A program made the translations under genes and the position numbers. DNA of 7,490 nucleotides from Endomicrobiia bacterium. Lineage in GTDB: Bacteria; Elusimicrobiota; Endomicrobiia; Endomicrobiales; Endomicrobiaceae. A model generated the notes under the pieces. That model did no database searches, was not told where the DNA came from, and was given only the letters and a program-made list of their open reading frames with translations. Positions 1 to 5,579 of the stretch are shown here, in pieces. Numbering within the stretch: position 1 is the first letter of the stretch; the number at the start of each line of letters is the position of its first letter. The stretch spans positions 1-7,490 of the forward strand of contig WQUP01000028.1 of NCBI GenBank assembly GCA_009782015.1, in the 5' to 3' direction.

Positions 1-21
1 CTCCAAGCCCCGAAAGTTCGC

Positions 22-53
22 AAAAAAAATGACGGCAATACTTCTCTCCGTCA
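22..53 (-). terminator. Likely intrinsic terminator after priA
   Basis: On the minus strand TGACGG (53-48, including the priA stop TGA) pairs with CCGTCA (35-30) around a 12 nt loop, followed at once by eight T residues (29-22). The stem is short at 6 bp, but the position and T-run suit the end of the operon. Confidence 0.5.
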
Positions 54-2282
54 AATTAAATCGGACGGCATTATCTCTATAGATATCTGCGTACCCGACG
101 ATCCCCTGAAATCTCCGGCGCAATCCGCAAGCTCCAAAATATCGCGTTTATCGCCTTTGATTATTATATTTTTTCTGAATGTATTGTGCAACTTCGCTAT
201 GTACGCAGGTGCAGGGCCCAAAAGTTTTATCGGTAATTCTTTATCTTTTACTGTCTTTTCAAGAGCGGAAAAAAGCTTTTCTGAATCAGAGGACGCTTTT
301 TTCTCATCCCTGTTTCTTACGGATATTTTTGCGACATCGCAGTACGGAGGATATAAAAGTTTTTTTCTGTGCTCGGTTTCCGCTTTGTAAAACGATACAA
401 AGTCGTGGCTTTTGGCATGCGCGATGGCGTAATGCTCGGGATATCTTGTCTGCACTATCACGTTTCCCGGCGTTTCTCCCCTGCCGCACCTTCCGGCAAC
501 CTGGGTGATGAGCTGAAAAGTCTTTTCAGCGGATTTAAAATCCGGCAGATACAATGAAGTGTCGGCATCGACAACGCATACAAGGCTTACGCGCGGGAAA
601 TCAAATCCTTTTGCTATCATCTGCGTGCCCAAGAGTATGTCGTACTCTTCGTTTTTTATCCCTTTATAAGCCTTTTCGTAGTTTTCTTTTGACGACGCCG
701 TGTCTCCGTCAAGCCTGAATATTTTAGCGCGCGGAAACATTTTTTTAAGCTCGTCTTCAGCCTTCTGAGTGCCGGAGCCGAAAACGGTTATTTCTCTGCC
801 TTTGCACACAGGACAAACCACCGGAAGCTTTTTTGTCTCTCCGCAGTAGTGGCATTTGAGAATATCGGGATTTCTGTGATAAACCATGGAAATTGAACAG
901 TTAGGGCACTGATATACTGCCTCGCATTGTCTGCACATTATTGAAGGAGAAAAACCGCGCCTGTTTAAAAAAACTATTACCTGTTCCTTCCTTGCAAGAG
1001 TTTTTGAAATAGCGTCGATGCTTTCAGTCATAAACAGGCTGCCGCCGTAAGCTTTGTTTCTGAGCGATAAAATTTTCACTTCCGGCAAGCTTCGCTTGTC
1101 TATTCTTTCCGGCATTTCGATAAGCTTTATATTCCCGTCGGCAGCTTCCTTAAAACTCTCAAGCGAAGGAGTTGCCGAGCCTAAAACAACCGCGGCGTCG
1201 TGATAATGCGCGCGCCATCTGGCTATCTCTCTTGCGTCATAAGAGGGCTTTTGTTCCTGCTTATAGGTATGCTCGTGTTCTTCGTCAATAATAAGCAGCC
1301 CTATCTTTTCAAAAGGCGCAAAAACAGCAGAACGCGCGCCGAGCATGACTTTTATTTCGCCGCTTTTGGCACGGCTGAAAAGTTTGTATTTTTCAATATT
1401 GCTCACGCCGCTGTGCCAGATGCCGACGTTATCTGCGAATCTTTTTTCTACTATATCCACAAACTGTGCGGTGAGGGATATTTCCGGTATAAGCATTATT
1501 GCGCTTTTTCCGAGCTTCAGAGCGTGTTCTATACAGTTTAAATAAACTTCGGTTTTTCCCGAAGCCGTAATGCCGTGAATTAAAAATACTTCCGGTTTGT
1601 TTGAGGAGATGCTTTTTGTGATAAGTTCTACGGCGGATTGCTGATAGGATGTCAATATTCTGGATTGCTTCGTCGCTGCCGCTCCTCGCAATGACGGCAA
1701 CGGCAACCCCTCACCCTGTCGGCTCTGCCGACCTCCGGGGCGCTCACATCTCGCGCCCGCGCCAGACTCGTCCTCGTTATTCCTCGGACTGTCGCCCTCT
1801 CCCGCAAGGGGCGAGGGAGAGACATTGTTGTTCCCTCGCCCCTTGCGGGAGAGGGCAGGGTGAGGGGTTGCCGTTGATTTGTAATTAGATCCCCGACAAC
1901 AGATTTCGGGGATGACGCGACAAAGCGCGTCAATTTGTAATTTGTAATTTTGTCTTTTCGGCGCCTTCATAGAAACGGGAATTACGCAGGCAAGCGCTTC
2001 TCCGAGAGAACATATATAGTTTTCGCTGATATGCTGCGCGAGCAGAACGGCTTCTCCGGTTATAACCGGAGCGGGATCTAAAACGGAAGAAATTTCTTTC
2101 AGCTTAAAATCTGCCGTTTCATCGCTTTCGCACGCGGCCAGGGCATAGCCTGTCATCATTCTTTTGCCAAACTCTACTCTGACGCGTTTGCCGATAACGT
2201 CTTCGGGCGAAGCGCCCGTCGGAGGCAGATAATGAAAAATTTTATTTAAAGGAACCGCAACCGCCACTTCCACCACTGTCAT
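51..2282 (-). CDS. priA: Primosomal replication-restart helicase PriA with repeat-derived insert
   Basis: PriA is the superfamily 2 DNA helicase that recognises stalled forks and reloads the replisome. The 743-residue reading starts at the ATG at 2282, which overlaps the udg stop as ATGA and follows a GGGAA; a GTG at 2330 would overlap udg by 52 nt and is less likely. Residues 1-108 match the 3'-DNA-end-binding domain (AVPLNKIFHYLP, FGKR, Y-CSLGEAL). The helicase follows: Walker A GITASGKT at 237-244, DEEH at 333-336, GSATPS at 368-373, QVAGRCGRG at 594-602. Eight cysteines (450, 453, 459, 462, 477, 480, 490, 493) form the two zinc sites. Residues 112-208 are not PriA-like: they translate dispersed repeats and occupy the place of the winged-helix domain. 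The frame is open throughout, so the gene looks functional. It is the last gene of the operon. Confidence 0.96.
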   Translation of the reverse strand: MTVVEVAVAVPLNKIFHYLPPTGASPEDVIGKRVRVEFGKRMMTGYALAACESDETADFKLKEISSVLDPAPVITGEAVLLAQHISENYICSLGEALACVIPVSMKAPKRQNYKLQIDALCRVIPEICCRGSNYKSTATPHPALSRKGRGNNNVSPSPLAGEGDSPRNNEDESGAGARCERPGGRQSRQGEGLPLPSLRGAAATKQSRILTSYQQSAVELITKSISSNKPEVFLIHGITASGKTEVYLNCIEHALKLGKSAIMLIPEISLTAQFVDIVEKRFADNVGIWHSGVSNIEKYKLFSRAKSGEIKVMLGARSAVFAPFEKIGLLIIDEEHEHTYKQEQKPSYDAREIARWRAHYHDAAVVLGSATPSLESFKEAADGNIKLIEMPERIDKRSLPEVKILSLRNKAYGGSLFMTESIDAISKTLARKEQVIVFLNRRGFSPSIMCRQCEAVYQCPNCSISMVYHRNPDILKCHYCGETKKLPVVCPVCKGREITVFGSGTQKAEDELKKMFPRAKIFRLDGDTASSKENYEKAYKGIKNEEYDILLGTQMIAKGFDFPRVSLVCVVDADTSLYLPDFKSAEKTFQLITQVAGRCGRGETPGNVIVQTRYPEHYAIAHAKSHDFVSFYKAETEHRKKLLYPPYCDVAKISVRNRDEKKASSDSEKLFSALEKTVKDKELPIKLLGPAPAYIAKLHNTFRKNIIIKGDKRDILELADCAGDFRGSSGTQISIEIMPSDLI
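1662..1695. repeat. Dispersed repeat of the ggattgcttcg...cgcaatgac type inside priA
   Basis: The segment has the form of a widespread short bacterial repeat that begins ggattgcttcgtcgc and ends ctcgcaatgac. ATTGC (1664-1668) pairs with GCAAT (1688-1692). It encodes PriA residues about 197-207 and joins directly to the conserved start of the helicase domain. The family resemblance is from memory. Confidence 0.7.
1698..1876. repeat. Compound palindromic element inside priA
   Basis: The outer arms 1698-1717 and 1857-1876 are perfectly complementary over 20 bp. The inner arms 1794-1818 and 1832-1856 are perfectly complementary over 25 bp with a 13 nt loop. The right arms are contiguous, but the left arms are separated by 76 nt (1718-1793) that have no partner. 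This extra piece has its own small hairpin (GTCGG/CCGAC, 1718-1732) and GTC at both ends. The whole is GC-rich and is translated in frame as part of PriA. Confidence 0.92.
1877..1949. repeat. Third repeat inside priA: paired hairpins flanked by tttgtaatt
   Basis: ATCCCCGA (1889-1896) pairs with TCGGGGAT (1906-1913), and GACGCG (1914-1919) pairs with CGCGTC (1926-1931). TTTGTAATT flanks them at 1878-1886 and at 1934-1942 and 1941-1949. It encodes PriA residues about 112-136, which have no resemblance to PriA. That it is a mobile repeat is inferred from structure. Confidence 0.65.
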
Positions 2283-3025
2283 ATTTTTCCCGTTTTGAGA
2301 AAATTCATCACTTTTTTCATATCGTTCCACACGTCTTTTTTCAAATCCGGATTTCTCAGCAGCGCGGCAGGATGGTACGTGGGCATAAGTTTTATGCCGT
2401 TATACTCATGAACTGTTCCCCTTATTGCGCTTATTGACTCGTCGCTTTTAAGAAGTCCTTTTGTGGAAGAAGCGCCGAGTGTCACGATAATTTTAGGCTG
2501 TATTATCTCAAGCTGCATATCGAGATAAGGTCTGCACGCGTCCATTTCTTCGGGAGTCGGCGGCCTGTCATTGCCGCGTTTTTCGGGATCAGAAGGATCT
2601 TTCATAGGATGGCATTTGACTATATTGGCTATATAAACGCTGTCGCGCGAATATCCCATAGCTTCTATTATTTTTGTGAGGAGCTGTCCGGCTCTTCCTA
2701 TAAAAGGCTCGCCTTTGTGATCTTCGTCAAAACCCGGACCTTCGCCTACAAACATCAAATCGGCGGTTGCCGAACCAACGCCGAAAACGCAGTTTAATCT
2801 GCTCGCTCCGAGAGGGCATTTTCTGCATTTTGAAGTTTTAGTTTTAAGGGCTTCCAGCTTTTGTGCGGAGCTTGATTTGTCCGATGTCTGCACGGGCGCG
2901 CTCTGTTTTTGAGAAGAAGACGGCTGCAAGGCAGCCTTATAAACTTCGTCTTCGCCCCAATTTTTGTAATCTTCAAGGGAGCGTTTAGCAAGCTTTAATA
3001 CGTTTAAATATTCCGATTGTTTCAT
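2279..3025 (-). CDS. Family 4 uracil-DNA glycosylase (iron-sulfur)
   Basis: This enzyme removes uracil from DNA, the first step of base excision repair after cytosine deamination. The 248-residue protein has the family 4 / phage-polymerase-related signature: GEGPGFDED at 94-102, G-PFIGRAG at 105-113, VYIANIVKCHP at 130-140, and a C-terminal PTYHPAALLR at 215-224 carrying the catalytic-loop His218. Cys67, Cys70, Cys138 and Cys164 are spaced as the 4Fe-4S ligands of this family. Residues 1-60 are a Ser/Gln/Lys-rich leader of low conservation, common in bacterial members. The ATG start at 3025 lies inside coaB (41 nt overlap), and the stop overlaps the priA start by 4 nt, so translation is probably coupled on both sides. 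No alternative in-frame ATG appears before residue 91. Confidence 0.93.
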   Translation of the reverse strand: MKQSEYLNVLKLAKRSLEDYKNWGEDEVYKAALQPSSSQKQSAPVQTSDKSSSAQKLEALKTKTSKCRKCPLGASRLNCVFGVGSATADLMFVGEGPGFDEDHKGEPFIGRAGQLLTKIIEAMGYSRDSVYIANIVKCHPMKDPSDPEKRGNDRPPTPEEMDACRPYLDMQLEIIQPKIIVTLGASSTKGLLKSDESISAIRGTVHEYNGIKLMPTYHPAALLRNPDLKKDVWNDMKKVMNFLKTGKI

Positions 3026-3752
3026 CTATGATTTTTCCCGCGATTTTATTTTTGGAGCCCTGTTTTTTGGAAAACCCGAGGTTGTCATACCGGCGAAAGC
3101 CGGTATCCACGTTGCCTTTAAGCTTGTTTGAAGACACTGATAAAATGGATTCCGGCTTTCGCCGGAATGACACGGCACTGACAGAGTCCATATTATTCGT
3201 AATCAAATAAACCGTTGTTTTATCTGAACCGAGGCTTTGTCTGCCGTTGGCAACTATCATATCCAGATTTTTTTCTTTCAGCTTTTTCGCGGCATTTTTT
3301 AAAAGCTTCTCGGTTTCCAGCGCAAATCCGGCTACAACCTGCTTTTTTTTATTTTTGCCGCAATAGGCTATTATGTCGGGATTTTTATCGAACGTTATAG
3401 CCGTCCGTCCTGAGCCTTTTTTAATTTTTTGTTTTTTTAACGAAACGGGTTTAAAGTCGGAAACCGCCGCAGCGCCTATTACGATATCGGCCTTTTTGAA
3501 GTTTTTCTTTAAAGCGGCAAACATCTCGCCGGCGCTTACGACGTCTATTATTTTCAGTTTCTTGGAAAGTTTTCTTTCAGGCTTCACCGGCGCAGGCCCT
3601 GAGATAAAAATGACTTTTGCGCCTTTTTTTAAAGCCTGCTTTGCAAGAGCAGTTCCCATCTTGCCGGAAGATTCATTGCTTATAAATCTTACCGGATCCA
3701 GATACTCTCTTGTGGGGCCGGATAATATAAGGAAAGTCAAATCCTTCCTCAA
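2985..3752 (-). CDS. coaB: Phosphopantothenate-cysteine ligase CoaB with in-frame palindromic insert
   Basis: CoaB joins cysteine to 4'-phosphopantothenate in coenzyme A synthesis. The 255 residues carry the family motifs: SGPTREYLDPVRFISNESSG at 11-30, AAAVSDFKP at 94-102, KNPDIIA at 123-129, AGFALET at 141-147 and LDMIVANG at 163-170, followed by the strand VYLI at 181-184. The start codon is TTG, overlapping the coaC stop (TTGA), with GGAAG a few bases upstream. In most bacteria CoaC and CoaB are one fused CoaBC protein; here they are two frames offset at the domain boundary. Residues about 195-223 translate an inverted-repeat element placed between the strand at 181-184 and the C-terminal helix (KNKIAGKIIDE at 234-244). 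Without the insert the length (about 225) matches a normal CoaB domain. Confidence 0.95.
   Translation of the reverse strand: MRKDLTFLILSGPTREYLDPVRFISNESSGKMGTALAKQALKKGAKVIFISGPAPVKPERKLSKKLKIIDVVSAGEMFAALKKNFKKADIVIGAAAVSDFKPVSLKKQKIKKGSGRTAITFDKNPDIIAYCGKNKKKQVVAGFALETEKLLKNAAKKLKEKNLDMIVANGRQSLGSDKTTVYLITNNMDSVSAVSFRRKPESILSVSSNKLKGNVDTGFRRYDNLGFSKKQGSKNKIAGKIIDETIGIFKRIKAC
3084..3171. repeat. Inverted-repeat element inside coaB (gtcattccggc type)
   Basis: The 26 bp arms 3084-3109 and 3146-3171 are complementary at 24 of 26 positions, and each arm is itself a hairpin (CCGGC-GAAA-GCCGG). The spacer is 36 nt. The arms belong to the widespread family reading gtcattccggcgaaagccgg. In the CoaB frame they encode SFRRKPES and DTGFRRYD, and no stop occurs across the element. 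Confidence 0.9.
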
Positions 3753-4294
3753 GACGCTTCCTTTGCCGTTTCCAGCACTATTTTTTCAATATCAGCAAGC
3801 CTTCCGTCGCCGGTGTCGCCGCAGGCAAGCTCGCCTTTTTCGGGCATGACGAATTTGTATCCGTAACTTTTGAGCGTCTCGATATTTTTCTGCACGGCTT
3901 TGTGATTGAACATGTTCGTATTCATAGCCGGACAAATCAGCACTTTTGACTTTGAAGCCAAAATCGTGCTTGAAAGCAGATCGTCAGCCATGCCCGCCGC
4001 AAGCCTGCCGATTATATCGGCGGTAGCCGGCGCGACAAGTATGACGTCCGCTTTTTTTGCAAGGGATATATGTCCGATTTTCCACTCTTCCGGCTCGTCA
4101 AACATGCTTTGAAAAACCTTATTTTTCGACAAAGTCTGAAGCGTGAGTGGCGTGATAAACCTGCTTCCAGCTTCTGTCAGTATGCATTCGACGTTTGCTT
4201 CAAGCTTAACAAGCCCGCGTATTATTTCACAGGCCTTATAAGCCGCTATGCTTGCGCACACGCCGACTATGATATTTTTGCCTTTCAGGCTCAT
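3749..4294 (-). CDS. coaC: Phosphopantothenoylcysteine decarboxylase CoaC
   Basis: CoaC is an FMN-dependent enzyme that decarboxylates 4'-phosphopantothenoylcysteine to 4'-phosphopantetheine, the step after CoaB. The 181 residues cover the whole flavoprotein domain. N-terminal GVCASIAAYKACEIIRGL at 11-28 is the FMN-binding start. The catalytic His75 sits in GHISL, followed by APATADIIGRLAAGMADDL at 88-106. PAMNTNM with Asn125 is at 122-128, and the substrate clamp ELACGDTGDGR with Cys158 is at 155-165. These fall at the same numbers as the key residues of the E. coli CoaBC protein (His75, Asn125, Cys158). The ATG start follows the rpoZ stop by 3 nt, and an AAGG lies about 8 nt upstream inside the rpoZ end. 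The gene ends exactly where a fused CoaBC would run on into CoaB. Confidence 0.95.
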   Translation of the reverse strand: MSLKGKNIIVGVCASIAAYKACEIIRGLVKLEANVECILTEAGSRFITPLTLQTLSKNKVFQSMFDEPEEWKIGHISLAKKADVILVAPATADIIGRLAAGMADDLLSSTILASKSKVLICPAMNTNMFNHKAVQKNIETLKSYGYKFVMPEKGELACGDTGDGRLADIEKIVLETAKEAS

Positions 4295-4297
4295 TTA

Positions 4298-4582
4298 TTA
4301 TGCCTTTTCCCCGGAAGCCGCAGCAGGAGCAGGCGCAGCCGCCGCTTCTTTATTCTCTCTTGCTTTCATTTTCTTGCGCAGCTCTTCTATTTTATCCGAA
4401 GTAGCTATGCCTTCCACAACGTCATCCAAAGCCTGAGCTATAAGATCAGCCTGGGTAAGCTTTCTGTAATCTTCATTGTACTTATTGACTTCAATCCATT
4501 CGAGCGCAAGCTTTACCATCTCGTATCTGCCCGTTTTCGAATTCGATACCGCTTCTGCCAACTGATTTTCTGTCAATGCCAT
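4298..4582 (-). CDS. rpoZ: RNA polymerase omega subunit
   Basis: Omega is the small subunit that binds the beta' C-terminus and aids assembly of RNA polymerase. The 94 residues show the expected pattern: an N-terminal helix, the family core around GRYEMVKLALEWIEV (residues 18-32), and the segment DLIAQALDDVVEGI (45-58) corresponding to the conserved PVTIALEEIAEG region of omega. Residues 78-94 are an Ala/Pro-rich low-complexity tail, as found in several omega subunits. Sequence similarity is modest, but the position between gmk and coaC supports the assignment strongly. An excellent ribosome binding site (AAAAGGAG, 7 nt before the ATG) precedes it, and that site lies within the first copy of the tandem duplication. 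Confidence 0.9.
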   Translation of the reverse strand: MALTENQLAEAVSNSKTGRYEMVKLALEWIEVNKYNEDYRKLTQADLIAQALDDVVEGIATSDKIEELRKKMKARENKEAAAAPAPAAASGEKA

Positions 4583-4589
4583 TTTCCTG

Positions 4590-4597
4590 CTCCTTTT
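4590..4597 (-). promoter_or_regulatory. rpoZ ribosome binding site
   Basis: The minus strand reads AAAAGGAG 7 nt before the rpoZ ATG, one of the strongest Shine-Dalgarno sites in the window. It lies at the edge of the tandem duplication. A second, orphan copy with no start codon behind it is at 4774-4781. Confidence 0.85.
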
Positions 4598-4773
4598 AAC
4601 TGCAATGAATAGTTAAGAATTAATAGTTAATAATTTCGGAGTTTTCGCAAAAGCGAAAACATACAATAAGTTTCGGCTTTGCCGAAACACAACAACTATT
4701 CACTATTAATTATTAATTGTCTTTTTTATTAATTGTCTTTTTTATTTTGTATTTTTGAGACTTTATAATCGTT
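4590..4773. repeat. Tandem duplication, copy 1 (rpoZ side, 184 bp)
   Basis: This 184 bp unit and the 175 bp unit at 4774-4948 are nearly identical. I count one substitution (a at 4633, g at 4817), a 16 bp extra repeat in copy 1 (the attaattgtctttttta region around 4715-4745) and 7 bp missing from copy 1 in the AT-rich right arm. Copy 1 carries the functional rpoZ ribosome binding site at its low-coordinate end. At its other end (about 4715-4773) it carries a non-functional duplicate of the last 16 gmk codons. Inside are two perfect hairpins: 4641-4660 (8 bp stem, AAAA loop) and 4670-4688 (8 bp stem, 3 nt loop). No gene is present. Together with copy 2 it makes up the 314 bp gap between gmk and rpoZ. 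Confidence 0.95.
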
Positions 4774-4948
4774 CTCCTTTTAACTGCAATGAATAGTTAA
4801 GAATTAATAGTTAATAGTTTCGGAGTTTTCGCAAAAGCGAAAACATACAATAAGTTTCGGCTTTGCCGAAACACAACAACTATTAACTATTCACTATTAA
4901 TTATTAATTGTCTTTTTTATTTTGTATTTTTGAGACTTTATAATCGTT
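4774..4948. repeat. Tandem duplication, copy 2 (gmk side, 175 bp)
   Basis: This second copy overlaps the true 3' end of gmk: its 4897-4948 portion encodes gmk residues 184-199 and the stop. Its low-coordinate end repeats the rpoZ leader with an orphan AAAAGGAG at 4774-4781. The hairpins recur at 4825-4844 and 4854-4872. Here the AT-rich arms are complete: the 14 bp at 4806-4819 are exactly complementary to 4878-4891 and enclose both hairpins, so the segment can fold as an AT stem carrying two GC-containing arms. The structure looks like a small non-coding palindromic element that was duplicated with its flanks by a slip or unequal crossover. Confidence 0.95.
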
Positions 4949-5496
4949 CTTACGGCGTCAACGGCTTCCGGAAGCTTATCGTTTATGACCAAATACTCGT
5001 ATTTTCCGAGAAATTCAAGCTCTTTTTTGGCGTTTTCAAGACGGATTTTAATGGTCTGTCTGCTGTCTTTGTTTCTTGCTATAAGCCTTTCCTTAAGTGT
5101 TTTAAAATCAGGCGTCATTATAAAAATCATGCAAGCATCGGGATACTGTTTTTTTATATTGATGCCGCCCTGAACGTCTATGTCCAAAAGTATGTTTTTG
5201 CCTGCTTTAACGGTTTTCTCAAGAAAGGATTTTGGAGTCCCGTAGTAGTTCCCGTGAACTTTCGCCCACTCGGCAAATTTTTTGCCTTTTATCATGCTCT
5301 TAAAAACTTTTTCAGCGGTAAAAAAATAATCTGTCCCGTTCTTCTCGCCGTTTCGCGGTTCTCTGGTTGTACACGACACAGAGTTTACCATGCCGCTGTC
5401 AGATCTGACCAAAGCGTCGCAAATGCTTGACTTCCCGGCTCCGGAAGGCGCCGAAATAACTATGATGCTGCCTTTTTTCGACATCTTTTTTAACAT
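4897..5496 (-). CDS. gmk: Guanylate kinase
   Basis: Gmk phosphorylates GMP to GDP using ATP, an essential step of guanine nucleotide supply. The 199-residue protein has the P-loop SAPSGAGKSS at 15-24, the GMP-binding block TTREPRNGEKNGTDYFF at 43-59, HGNYYGTP at 81-88, LLDIDVQGG at 103-111, the lid RLIARNKDSRQTIKIRL at 137-153 and YEYLVIND at 166-173. Length is normal. Two starts are possible: ATG at 5496 or ATG at 5484 (residue 5). Neither has a clear Shine-Dalgarno site; the second leaves a more usual distance to the P-loop and to the candidate promoter. The last residues (about KKTINN) and the stop come from the AT-rich arm of the intergenic element, so the native C-terminus was probably altered by that element. 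Confidence 0.96.
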   Translation of the reverse strand: MLKKMSKKGSIIVISAPSGAGKSSICDALVRSDSGMVNSVSCTTREPRNGEKNGTDYFFTAEKVFKSMIKGKKFAEWAKVHGNYYGTPKSFLEKTVKAGKNILLDIDVQGGINIKKQYPDACMIFIMTPDFKTLKERLIARNKDSRQTIKIRLENAKKELEFLGKYEYLVINDKLPEAVDAVRTIIKSQKYKIKKTINN

Positions 5497-5507
5497 GATA
5501 AGTTGTT

Positions 5508-5536
5508 ATTCTATTAAAAATTGAACATAAATGCAA
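5508..5536 (-). promoter_or_regulatory. Candidate promoter of the gmk operon
   Basis: On the minus strand a TAGAAT (-10, 5513-5508; one mismatch to TATAAT) lies 17 nt from a weak TTGCAT (-35, 5536-5531). Transcription would start only a few bases before the ATG at 5496, or about 18 nt before the ATG at 5484. It directly follows the terminator of the upstream gene. The call rests on consensus match and position only. Confidence 0.35.
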
Positions 5537-5564
5537 AAAAAGCGCTTTTGCCAGCCAGCAAAGC
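5534..5564 (-). terminator. Likely intrinsic terminator after the 211-aa protein gene
   Basis: The minus strand reads GCTTTGC, loop TGGCTG, GCAAAAGC, then GC and seven T residues (5541-5535). The stem has a single bulged A. It begins 16 nt after the stop of the upstream gene and would separate that gene from the gmk operon. Confidence 0.5.
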
Positions 5565-5579
5565 CAGGCTCAAGACTCA

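Noticed and set aside
1649..1933. Extra open frames on both strands across the priA insert
   Set aside because: They consist of translated GC-rich palindromes. The PriA frame continues through with conserved domains on both sides, so these are by-products.
2283..2330. GTG at 2330 as the priA start
   Set aside because: It would overlap udg by 52 nt and add 16 residues with no PriA similarity. The ATG at 2282 fits the ATGA overlap and the family's usual start.
4070..4612. Plus-strand 180-codon open frame opposite coaC and rpoZ
   Set aside because: It covers two confidently assigned genes on the other strand and has no recognisable motif.
4641..4688. Intrinsic terminators between gmk and rpoZ
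   Set aside because: The hairpins are perfect but lack a T-run on the minus-strand 3' side, and rpoZ has no evident separate promoter.
4590..4948. CRISPR or satellite array
   Set aside because: There are only two long adjacent copies with gene ends inside them and no spacer pattern; a tandem duplication explains it.
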